Assembly: GCA_026388445.1 (NCBI GenBank)
Contig: JAPLJU010000119.1
Coordinates: forward strand, 1-7,043
From: Deltaproteobacteria bacterium
Lineage (GTDB): Bacteria; Desulfobacterota; Syntrophia; Syntrophales; UBA2192
Direction of reading: 5' to 3'
DNA: 7,043 nt
The notes under the pieces were generated by a model, which ran no database searches, had not been told where the DNA came from, and worked only from the letters and a program-made list of their open reading frames with translations. Made by a program: the position numbers and the translations under genes. The stretch's first letter is position 1. The number at the start of each line of letters is the position of its first letter. Positions 1 to 5,747 of this stretch are shown here, one piece after another.

Positions 1-1
1 G

Positions 2-298
2 GTCCGACCGACGGCCAAGAAAGATATATCCATCGTCGGCGTCATAGGGGATCTCCTCTTTGTTTCCGGTTTGATTTTTCTGGGATATGAGATCTTCTTC
101 TGGGTCCGGTACGGGGAGTGGCTGGGTTACCCCTGCACGCTCATTCTTGATGCCGTGCCTTCGGGGCTGCTCGCCTCACTCGAAAACTACCCTGTCCTGC
201 AGAGCATCGTGTTTTCGGGTCTCAAAAGGCTCGATTTCTCGGTGGTCCTTGTGATCGCGGGGTATCTTCTGGGGCGAAAATTCGGAGACCTTATATAA
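2..298 (+). CDS. Small membrane protein, C-terminal part (5' end cut by the window)
   Basis: The frame is open from base 2 and ends at TAA 296-298, giving about 98 visible residues. No ATG lies in this frame; the earliest start-like codon is TTG 71-73, inside a hydrophobic stretch and without a good ribosome binding site, so the gene probably begins upstream of the window. Two hydrophobic segments are visible: one around visible residues 10-35 (rich in V, I, L, F, G) and one near the end (FSVVLVIAGYLL), followed by a short charged tail. It is therefore probably an integral inner-membrane protein with at least two helices. I do not recognise a family. It is the last gene of its unit, because a strong terminator follows 20 bases after the stop. 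Confidence 0.6.
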   Translation, partial: VRPTAKKDISIVGVIGDLLFVSGLIFLGYEIFFWVRYGEWLGYPCTLILDAVPSGLLASLENYPVLQSIVFSGLKRLDFSVVLVIAGYLLGRKFGDLI

Positions 299-310
299 CC
301 TCCAGACGCG

Positions 311-344
311 AAAAAGGGCGGGGCCATGAAGGCCCCGTTTTTTT
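311..344. terminator. Bidirectional intrinsic terminator
   Basis: A perfect 7-bp GC stem (CGGGGCC 319-325, loop ATGAA, GGCCCCG 331-337) is followed on the plus strand by seven Ts (338-344) and preceded by five As (311-315), which become a U-tract on the minus strand. It sits between two convergent genes and can end both: the membrane protein on the plus strand and the Nudix operon on the minus strand. The stop codon of the Nudix gene (343-345) overlaps the plus-strand T-tract. Confidence 0.9.
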
Positions 345-1353
345 ATGGATTTTCTTTCCCTTCATAACCCTTCGTCGTGTAGAAGGCCGCCTTGTCAAAG
401 AAAACCACGATTCGTCTGTCCAGCTCGAGGGCCATGTAAATATCGAGCGTCTTCTGCCACATGCCCCTCGAAAGCGCGAATTCCCAGATATCTTTTTTGA
501 GGAGGCTTAGTGTGCTCAGGACCTCGCTGAGCTTGAAGCCCGCCCGGTTTCTTTCTCTGCCCAGTTCCATGTAGAAATTCCGGATGTCTTCGTCGCGGTA
601 AAATCCGCCCAGCCATCGTCCGAACTGTGAAATGATGGTATAGGCCTTTTGAAAAAGATCCTGGCGGTTCACAGGGTGGTAACCTGCCGTGGAACGGTTT
701 GTCGTTACGTCATCGAGCCAGATGCCGGCGATGCGCTCGGCGTTTTTTTCGATTACATCTATGAGCCGGTCGGAGAGAAGGTTTTTCTTCTTTTTCCCGG
801 TTAGGTCATCGGCCATGGCAAGACTGAAGGAGTCGAGGATAGCCCAGGCGTCAGATTTATTCCGGATGAACGCCTTGATGGCCTTCTTGTTCGATGAAAA
901 GGCCAGCTTCGGGATGCGATCCAGGGGGAAATATTTGACGTCGTCCGCGTCACCGCCCCGGCTGAGTTTTCCGCCGGTTGCTTCCACCTCAAAGGTTGTA
1001 AAGAGGAGATCGCCGTAATAATAGTTCGCGGCGGAGTCGAGATGAACGAGACCCACAATGGATCCCTGAATACCCGTTTCCTCCTCGAGCTCCCGTAACG
1101 CCGCATCCTCGATGCTCTCACCGGCTTCTGCGAAACCGGTCGGCAGGCACCACATTCCTTTATAGGGCTTCTTGCCGCGCTTGACGAGAAGGACCTTCCG
1201 GTCTGACATCAGGATGGTTGAGACAACCGGGAGCGGGTTTTCATAGAAGAAGACCCCGCAGGTTTCACAAAAATCCCGGGGCACACCCTCCTCTTGCATG
1301 GTGATGGTCTTGCTGCCGCAGTAGGAGCAGAATCGCTTGGCTTTACGTTTCAT
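343..1353 (-). CDS. Zinc-ribbon Nudix hydrolase with C-terminal RsbRD_N-like helical domain
   Basis: This 336-residue protein has three parts. Residues 9-32 form a zinc ribbon (C9-x2-C12, C29-x2-C32) like the one that precedes Nudix domains in NudC-type proteins. Residues about 40-165 are a Nudix domain with a complete Nudix box: G73, E79, R87-E88, E91-E92, G94; E88, E91 and E92 are expected to bind the catalytic metal. Residues about 188-332 are predicted helical and resemble the RsbRD_N-type sensor region, with features such as 'RWLGG' (246-250), 'LGRER' (264-268) and 'VVFFDKAAFY' (316-325). Nudix enzymes cleave nucleoside diphosphate-linked substrates; the substrate here is unknown. The start is the ATG at 1353-1351, with GGGAG-type Shine-Dalgarno bases just upstream inside the preceding methyltransferase gene, whose end it overlaps by 11 nt. 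The Nudix call is secure; the C-terminal domain assignment is from memory of family patterns. Confidence 0.93.
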   Translation of the reverse strand: MKRKAKRFCSYCGSKTITMQEEGVPRDFCETCGVFFYENPLPVVSTILMSDRKVLLVKRGKKPYKGMWCLPTGFAEAGESIEDAALRELEEETGIQGSIVGLVHLDSAANYYYGDLLFTTFEVEATGGKLSRGGDADDVKYFPLDRIPKLAFSSNKKAIKAFIRNKSDAWAILDSFSLAMADDLTGKKKKNLLSDRLIDVIEKNAERIAGIWLDDVTTNRSTAGYHPVNRQDLFQKAYTIISQFGRWLGGFYRDEDIRNFYMELGRERNRAGFKLSEVLSTLSLLKKDIWEFALSRGMWQKTLDIYMALELDRRIVVFFDKAAFYTTKGYEGKENP

Positions 1354-2050
1354 ACTTTCTCTCCCTCAGCGGTTTTTCAGTTGTAAAGATGGTATCGTCT
1401 TTGGAAATCGTGAATTGATTTCGTGCCAGGAGAATTTTTTCGAGATGTCCCCTTAAAAGACTGGTAACCGCCTCTGATGAAAAACCGGTTCCGGACAGGA
1501 AAAAGGGACTTTTGAAACGAAAGTACTCGACAATGTATCGAAGATCGTCCGGCGAAAAAACGAGGTTATTCAGGTAATCCACGCTGCGGATGCTGCCGAA
1601 CCAGGGGGAGAGGAGTTGAAGCCCGTTTTCAGAAGAGAAGCGACGGATAATCCCCTCGATGGGAAGGGTATTTTCGGAGAGCATGTTTTTCTCTTGAAGT
1701 GCCTCTTTTGCCGCGTCGATGAGCTCACCCATGTTTTCATTGCTGTGGGTGATGGATATGAAAAGACCATCGCTTCTCAGCACCCTGGAGATGTCCGGAA
1801 TGATCTCGGGGAAAAAGTAAAGGGCATAGCTGCAGAGAACAAGATCAAATTGGCGGTCTTCGAATTTTTGGATGCTGTGAACGCCCTCGGCGGAAAAAGT
1901 GCCGCGCAGGCCTGCGTCTTCGCAGGTTCTCAAAAAGAGTGGCCCGTATGCCTCGATGATGTCGATGCCCCGGACAAAGGCTTCCGGGTGGACCCTGCCC
2001 TTCAGGGCTTCCGTGAAGAATCCGAACCCGCAGCCGAGATCGAGGATCAC
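1343..2050 (-). CDS. Class I SAM-dependent methyltransferase (true N-terminus probably further upstream)
   Basis: The intact frame encodes 235 residues from GTG 2050-2048. Motif I (ILDLGCGFG, residues 2-10) binds the SAM amino acid end; the acidic D30 in 'GID' fits ribose binding; 'FDLVLCSYALYFF' (68-80) and 'LRSDGLFIS' (91-99) match strands 4 and 5 of the Rossmann-like fold. The substrate is unknown. Motif I starting at residue 2 means the usual N-terminal helix is missing. The same frame stays open upstream to a TGA beside GTG 2120-2118 and there reads residues that fit that helix (KKDIRALALDGLNLKPGK), but without a normal start codon. GTG 2120 overlaps the preceding gene's stop by 11 nt and would supply the start if one base of the A6 run (plus-strand T run 2099-2104) were removed. 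The gene is second in a three-gene operon and overlaps the Nudix gene by 11 nt. Confidence 0.88.
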   Translation of the reverse strand: MILDLGCGFGFFTEALKGRVHPEAFVRGIDIIEAYGPLFLRTCEDAGLRGTFSAEGVHSIQKFEDRQFDLVLCSYALYFFPEIIPDISRVLRSDGLFISITHSNENMGELIDAAKEALQEKNMLSENTLPIEGIIRRFSSENGLQLLSPWFGSIRSVDYLNNLVFSPDDLRYIVEYFRFKSPFFLSGTGFSSEAVTSLLRGHLEKILLARNQFTISKDDTIFTTEKPLRERKYET

Positions 2051-2109
2051 CTTGCCGGGTTTGAGATTGAGACCGTCGAGCGCCAGCGCCCGGATGTCTT
2101 TTTTGTTCG

Positions 2110-2319
2110 CTATTTGTCACTGTAAAAAATGGCGTTGGGGTTGATGCTGGCGTCCTTGACACAGGACAAGCAGTAATAAGCGGGGATGACCGTTCCACAA
2201 CCTGATCCGATGAGGTCGAAAACGGCGCATTGTTCACAGAGGGGTGTTTCACAGCCTACGCATTTCACAAATTCACTGCGTTTACCGCAGGTTCCGCAAA
2301 GCTCTTTCTCGTCGGCCAT
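2110..2319 (-). CDS. Small Cys-rich zinc-binding protein (69 aa)
   Basis: This is the first gene of the minus-strand operon. Its nine cysteines include four CxxC pairs or near-pairs: C8/C11, C20/C23, C28/C31 and C50/C53, plus C41. The pattern resembles two interleaved zinc fingers, as in B-box or zinc-ribbon proteins. No signal peptide or membrane segment is visible, so it is probably cytoplasmic and binds protein or nucleic acid. The ATG at 2319-2317 has GGAG about 8 nt upstream, and a good promoter lies about 45 nt further up. Its stop (TAG, 2112-2110) overlaps the proposed GTG start of the methyltransferase, so the two products are probably made together. I do not recognise a named family; zinc binding is inferred from cysteine spacing. 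The dense, ordered cysteine pattern and the operon position argue against a chance reading frame. Confidence 0.8.
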   Translation of the reverse strand: MADEKELCGTCGKRSEFVKCVGCETPLCEQCAVFDLIGSGCGTVIPAYYCLSCVKDASINPNAIFYSDK

Positions 2320-2590
2320 GCCTGGGTCTCCATATCCTTACCCCCCGTGTCGAAAGACGCTTCCGCATAAAACGAAACGGGCTATTTGTCAACCCTTAAA
2401 TGCAAGGTTTCTGAAATTCTTAAATGATGTTACTATGAAAACAAAAGGGTGAGAAGCCTCCTCAGTCATCAAGAGGCCTGCACGGCTTTATTTGCCTGGC
2501 AGGTTCCGGCATCCTGTGGTATAAAAAGCACCGGAATTTTTCTGGTTTCACCGCATATTCCGATTTCAAAAGAAAAAAGGAGGGGTCATC
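2320..2590. other. Divergent intergenic region
   Basis: This 271-bp spacer separates the minus-strand operon from the plus-strand acyl-CoA gene. It contains the minus-strand promoter at 2364-2392. For the plus strand, a TATAAA hexamer at 2520-2525 could be a -10 element, but no good -35 sits 16-18 bases upstream (TGGCAG is the best available). Two weak hairpins can be drawn (2456-2477 with a 5-bp stem; 2477-2503 with a 5-bp stem and 17-nt loop), neither strong enough to call a riboswitch or attenuator. A strong Shine-Dalgarno AGGAGG (2578-2583) ends the region. No small gene with convincing features was seen. Confidence 0.6.
2364..2392 (-). promoter_or_regulatory. Sigma70-like promoter of the zinc protein-methyltransferase-Nudix operon
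   Basis: On the minus strand a perfect -35 hexamer TTGACA (plus-strand 2387-2392) is followed after 17 bases by TATGCG (2364-2369), a 3/6 match to the -10 consensus. Transcription would begin near 2357, leaving a leader of about 38 nt before the ATG at 2319. No operator-like inverted repeat was obvious around it. Confidence 0.55.
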
Positions 2591-3799
2591 ATGTTAGCGC
2601 CGGAGGGTCTCAAGGTTCTGGATCTTTCAAACTATGTCCCGGGTGCACTCTGCACGATGATTCTCGGGGATTTCGGAGCCGATGTCATCAAGGTGGAACC
2701 GGCCGAGCCCTTTCCCTACGAGGACATGGGGTATTCGTCGAAAGGGGAGGAAAAAAGAAAAAAGACAGCCTATTTCGCATTGAACCGGAACAAGAAAAGC
2801 ATCGGGATCAACCTGAGGTCCGAAGCGGGGCAGCAGATCTTCTACCGCATGGCCAAGGAGGCGGACGTCATCATCGAGGGCTACCGGCCGGGTGTCGTAA
2901 AGCGCCTCAAGATCGACTACGACACGGTCAAGGAAATCAACCCCCGCGTTATCTACTGCTCTTTGAGCGGCTATGGGCAGGATGGTCCCTACCGACTTTA
3001 TCCCGGTCATGACATCAATTACATATCCCTGGCCGGAATCCTGGGGCTCCTCGGGCCGAAGGAGGGCCGGCCTTCCATCCCACTCAACCTCATCGCCGAC
3101 TTTGCCGGCGTTTCGCTATATGGCACCGTGGCCATTCTCCTCGCCCTGATGGTGAGGGATAAAACGGGGAAGGGTCAGTACCTCGACCACACGTACATGG
3201 AAGGAGCCCTACACCTTCTGATCTGGTTCACCCAGGAATATTTTTATAAGGGCACCGTGATAAAGCGTGGCGAATCCTGGGCACTGGGCGGCTACCCCCA
3301 CTACGACACATACAAGACGAAGGACGGTAAAGACATCAGCATCGGCTGCCTCGAGCCTCACTTCTGGGACAATCTATGCAAGGCCCTGGGGCGGGAAGAC
3401 CTCATGCCCTACAAGTGGGGCATGGAGATGACGTTCTGTGCACCCGACAGGAAACTCCAGGAGATTCGTGAAGACCTTCAGAAAATCTTTCTCACGAAGA
3501 CCCGTGACGAATGGTTCGATCTCCTGATCAAGCAGGATGTGCCCATCGGGAAGGTCTATTCCATGGACGAGGTCTTCGAGGATCCCCAGATCAAAGCGCG
3601 TCAGATGGTGATCGACGTCGAGGACCCGAAACTCGGCAAGATCAGGCAGGTGGGTATCCTTCCGAAACTCTCCGACATGCCCGGGTCGGTGAGGCGGCTG
3701 GCGCCCCTCCATGGTGAGCAGACCGACGAGATCCTGAAGGCACTTGGCTACAGCGGGGAGCAGATCACAAAGCTTCGACAGGGGAAGGTCATCGGTTAG
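2591..3799 (+). CDS. Alpha-methylacyl-CoA racemase-like enzyme of the CaiB/BaiF (class III CoA-transferase) family
   Basis: The 402-residue product has the full family length. Early family signatures are 'VLDLSNYVPGALCTMILGDF' (9-28) and 'GADVIKVE' (29-36). Three residues match the catalytic set of alpha-methylacyl-CoA racemase: H140 in 'PGHDINYISLAG', D170 in 'IADFAG' and E255 in 'CLEPHFW'. Their spacing (30 and 85 residues) equals that recalled for the Mycobacterium enzyme MCR (H126, D156, E241). Such enzymes exchange alpha-methyl stereochemistry of acyl-CoAs; true class III transferases of the same fold use only the aspartate to carry the acyl group. A racemase role is favoured but a CoA-transferase role for an aromatic or branched acid cannot be excluded. 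It is cytosolic. The ATG has AGGAGG at 2578-2583, 7 nt upstream. A DUF2156 gene follows 18 nt after the stop, suggesting co-transcription. Confidence 0.95.
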   Translation: MLAPEGLKVLDLSNYVPGALCTMILGDFGADVIKVEPAEPFPYEDMGYSSKGEEKRKKTAYFALNRNKKSIGINLRSEAGQQIFYRMAKEADVIIEGYRPGVVKRLKIDYDTVKEINPRVIYCSLSGYGQDGPYRLYPGHDINYISLAGILGLLGPKEGRPSIPLNLIADFAGVSLYGTVAILLALMVRDKTGKGQYLDHTYMEGALHLLIWFTQEYFYKGTVIKRGESWALGGYPHYDTYKTKDGKDISIGCLEPHFWDNLCKALGREDLMPYKWGMEMTFCAPDRKLQEIREDLQKIFLTKTRDEWFDLLIKQDVPIGKVYSMDEVFEDPQIKARQMVIDVEDPKLGKIRQVGILPKLSDMPGSVRRLAPLHGEQTDEILKALGYSGEQITKLRQGKVIG

Positions 3800-3817
3800 C
3801 CTGATCGGTGATGCGCG

Positions 3818-4732
3818 ATGAATTTCAAGCCGATTGAGATTGAAGACTACATAACGCTGAGGCCCTTCTTCGAACAACAGCCGTACCGGCACAGCAACTA
3901 CTCCCTTTTCTCGATCGTCGTCTGGAGTGACCAGGCCTTCAGGACAAGCTATGCCCTCAAGGAAGGAAGCGTCCTTTTCCTGAACGAGTCGGTCCTGGAC
4001 CCTGAGGATCGTCACCTTTTTCTTCCTGTCTCCCCCGTAAAGAAACCCCGGTCTGCCCAGCTTCATGCACTGGCCATGGAAGCCGGAATCCCGCAATACC
4101 GGTTTGTACCGGATGAGTATATGCGGGACCACGACCGCGGGGAGTTGGAGTCCCTTTTTACAGTCACCGAACAGCCCGAGTACGAGGACTACATCTATCT
4201 TGCCGAGGACCTGGCAAAGCTTCGTGGGAATCGTTTTGCCGGGAAGAGAAACCAGATTCACCAGTTCGCAAGAGAGTACGTCGAAACGGACAGGGCGACG
4301 GTGGAGAAGATGACGCCGGATCATCGCGGCGACTGTCTTCGGTTCCTTGAAAAATGGTGTGAGATCCGTGATTGCGACGCCGATGAGAACTACGACCTCG
4401 TCTGTGAGAGAAAGGCCGCCGTCACGGCCCTCAAGAACATCCATCGACTTGACATGGAGGGGATGGTCATCCGTGTGGACGGGGTGGTCAGCGCCTTCGC
4501 GATCGCCTCTAAACTCAGGGATGATATCGGTGTGCTCAACTTCGAGAAGGCCTTTCCGGACATCAAGGGGTTGTATCAATTCCTGGACCGGGAATGCGCG
4601 AGAAGTCTTCTCTCGGGTTACCGCTACATCAACAAAGAAAGCGACATGGGTGTTTCGAACCTGGCCCAGATGAAAAAGTCCTACCATCCCGTCATGAAGG
4701 AGAAGTGCTACCGGCTGGCCCTCCGCCCCTGA
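3818..4732 (+). CDS. DUF2156 protein (GNAT-fold, phosphatidylglycerol lysyltransferase C-terminal-like)
   Basis: The 304-residue length is usual for stand-alone DUF2156 proteins, which have two GNAT-like halves and lack the membrane domain of MprF. Recognisable patterns are 'DYIYLAEDLAKLRGNRFAGK' followed by 'RNQIHQF' (124-150), a loop typical of the family, 'GVLNFEKAFPDIKGLYQFL' (238-256), and a C-terminal 'YINKESDMGVSNLAQMKKSY' (270-289) that is strongly conserved in the group. No membrane segment is visible, so it is soluble. In MprF the related domain transfers an aminoacyl group from tRNA to phosphatidylglycerol; whether these soluble relatives do that is unknown, and an acyltransferase or aminoacyltransferase role is only inference. 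It starts 18 nt after the acyl-CoA gene, with a weak GGTGAT Shine-Dalgarno (3807-3812), so it probably depends on the upstream transcript. Confidence 0.9.
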   Translation: MNFKPIEIEDYITLRPFFEQQPYRHSNYSLFSIVVWSDQAFRTSYALKEGSVLFLNESVLDPEDRHLFLPVSPVKKPRSAQLHALAMEAGIPQYRFVPDEYMRDHDRGELESLFTVTEQPEYEDYIYLAEDLAKLRGNRFAGKRNQIHQFAREYVETDRATVEKMTPDHRGDCLRFLEKWCEIRDCDADENYDLVCERKAAVTALKNIHRLDMEGMVIRVDGVVSAFAIASKLRDDIGVLNFEKAFPDIKGLYQFLDRECARSLLSGYRYINKESDMGVSNLAQMKKSYHPVMKEKCYRLALRP

Positions 4733-4755
4733 GTACGGAGGCTGTCTAGTCAGTT

Positions 4756-4864
4756 TGTGGCCAGCGGCCAGCCTAAATGATGAGTTTTGAATGAAATGTT
4801 TTTAGTTTTTTATTGCTGATTTAATTCCTGGATTCAACATTTAAGATTCATAATTCAAAATTCG
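4756..4864. repeat. Heptanucleotide tandem-repeat remnants in a convergent spacer
   Basis: The spacer between two converging genes (4733-4871) holds a perfect double copy of GGCCAGC (4759-4765 and 4766-4772), then an AT-rich stretch. That stretch contains five 7-bp units starting at 4832, 4839, 4846, 4853 and 4860 (attcaac, atttaag, attcata, attcaaa, attcgca). The first repeat can fold as TGGCC-AGC-GGCCA, nested in GGCTG (4740-4744)/CAGCC (4769-4773), but no U-tract follows, so I do not call a terminator. No gene was seen here. Confidence 0.5.
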
Positions 4865-4871
4865 CATCGTT

Positions 4872-5573
4872 TTAATCGATACTCATCAACGACATCCAGC
4901 GCTCGTATTCCGTACCGGCGGGAAGTCCCCTTTTTTTGAGGATCGCGATGATCCGCTCGTCATTGAACCGGAGGTAGGGATTCACCTTACGCTCCTCTGC
5001 GAGGGTCGAATAGACGTGGCCCGGGTCGTAGCTTGACAGAAAGGCAGCCAGGTCCCTGTTACCCGGCTCCAGGCGTTTCGCGAAAGTCACCGAGTCCCTG
5101 ATGTAATCATGGCCCGCGTAAATGATCGTACTGTCGGGAAGGGCCATGAGCTTCTTGATGGAATGATAAAAATCCCGCAGATTCCCCGTGAAGCACTTCC
5201 CCACGGTGCCGTTAAAGAGCGTGTCTCCCGAAATCAGGATATTTCCTGCGTGAAAACAAATGGCATCCTCGGTGTGGCCCGGTGTCGAGTAGATGAGAAT
5301 TTTTTCACCCTCAAGGAGCATCTCTCCCTTTTCCGCCAGTTCGTTCGGGTTCAGGTACGTTGCCTGTGAATGTTCGAGGAGTTGATCGTTTCCCATCATA
5401 TGGTCGTAGTGGGCATGGGTGTTTGTCACATACATAAGCTCGAGTCTCTGGATTTTCAGGAACTCGAGGATCTCATCCACGGCACCCCCATCAACGGCGA
5501 GGGCGAATCTTTCACCGAATATCAGGTAACCCAGTTTGTCCGAAGCGTATTGGAATTGCTCGATGTTTAACAT
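4872..5573 (-). CDS. Glyoxalase II-like metallo-beta-lactamase-fold hydrolase
   Basis: The 233-residue protein has the full metal-binding set of the fold: THAHYDH (52-58, giving H53, H55, D57, H58), H100 in 'PGHT', D117 in 'SGDTLF' and H155 in 'AGHDY'. The C-terminal 'STLAEERKVNPYLRF' (189-203) is the glyoxalase II signature that sets it apart from generic family members. Hydroxyacylglutathione hydrolases cleave S-lactoylglutathione to lactate and glutathione in methylglyoxal detoxification. Positions that bind glutathione in the human enzyme appear as K126, F128 (Tyr there), Y157 and R202, from memory of that structure. No glyoxalase I is nearby, and many Desulfobacterota are not known for glutathione, so another thioester could be the substrate. 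The ATG 5573-5571 has AGGCGG about 6 nt upstream. It is a single-gene unit divergent from the exported protein. Confidence 0.93.
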   Translation of the reverse strand: MLNIEQFQYASDKLGYLIFGERFALAVDGGAVDEILEFLKIQRLELMYVTNTHAHYDHMMGNDQLLEHSQATYLNPNELAEKGEMLLEGEKILIYSTPGHTEDAICFHAGNILISGDTLFNGTVGKCFTGNLRDFYHSIKKLMALPDSTIIYAGHDYIRDSVTFAKRLEPGNRDLAAFLSSYDPGHVYSTLAEERKVNPYLRFNDERIIAILKKRGLPAGTEYERWMSLMSID

Positions 5574-5608
5574 AAAAACCGCCTTTGTCGCGACAGTTCG
5601 TGAGCGGG

Positions 5609-5638
5609 ATTATTACAGGGAAACAGGACGGGTCTCAA
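5609..5638 (-). promoter_or_regulatory. Candidate promoter of the glyoxalase II-like gene
   Basis: Minus-strand TTGAGA (plus-strand 5633-5638, 5/6 match) and AATAAT (5609-5614, 5/6 match) are separated by 18 bases. Transcription would begin near 5602, about 30 nt before the ATG at 5573. The spacing and both hexamers fit a sigma70-type promoter. Confidence 0.45.
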
Positions 5639-5685
5639 GGGAAAAAACATCCCCCGGCGACGGGAAGGACGGCACCAAGACGATC

Positions 5686-5713
5686 TTGACTTTTCCGGGC
5701 CTTTCTTTATAGT
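5686..5713 (+). promoter_or_regulatory. Strong sigma70-like promoter of the exported-protein gene
   Basis: TTGACT (5686-5691) and TATAGT (5708-5713), each a 5/6 match, are 16 bases apart (17 if the -35 is read as CTTGAC). Transcription would begin near 5720, giving a leader of about 28 nt that contains the Shine-Dalgarno AGGAGG (5734-5739). Together with the near-consensus ribosome binding site this suggests high expression. Confidence 0.65.
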
Positions 5714-5747
5714 AAAAAGACAAATCAAAAAGAAGGAGGGTACTCAT

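Noticed and set aside
1845..2252. A 135-codon minus-strand frame overlapping the zinc protein and the methyltransferase
   Set aside because: Most of it is a shadow frame with low-complexity Arg/Ser/Pro content. Only the few codons after GTG 2120 matter, as the probable true methyltransferase start before the frame break.
2109..2391. An exact 11-bp direct repeat GCTATTTGTCA at 2109-2119 and 2381-2391
   Set aside because: One copy is the gene junction and the other overlaps the -35 element. Several 11-bp matches are expected by chance in a 7-kb window.
2498..2511. Possible sigma54 promoter (TGGCAG...GGCA) upstream of the acyl-CoA gene
   Set aside because: The GG and GC dinucleotides are 9 rather than 10 bases apart and the -12 element lacks TTGC.
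2449..2590. Possible leader reading frame starting at GTG 2449
   Set aside because: The only purine-rich sequence abuts the start codon, codon content is unremarkable, and the frame runs on out of phase into the acyl-CoA gene.
3374..4687. A 437-codon open frame on the minus strand across the acyl-CoA and DUF2156 genes
   Set aside because: It is antisense to two genes with clear family motifs, has no recognisable domain, and spans the junction between them. Long antisense frames are common opposite GC-biased coding DNA.
4740..4815. Terminator for the DUF2156 gene from the GGCCAGC hairpin and the later T-rich run
   Set aside because: The hairpin (to 4773) and the T-rich stretch (4799-4815) are more than 25 bases apart, so they do not form an intrinsic terminator.
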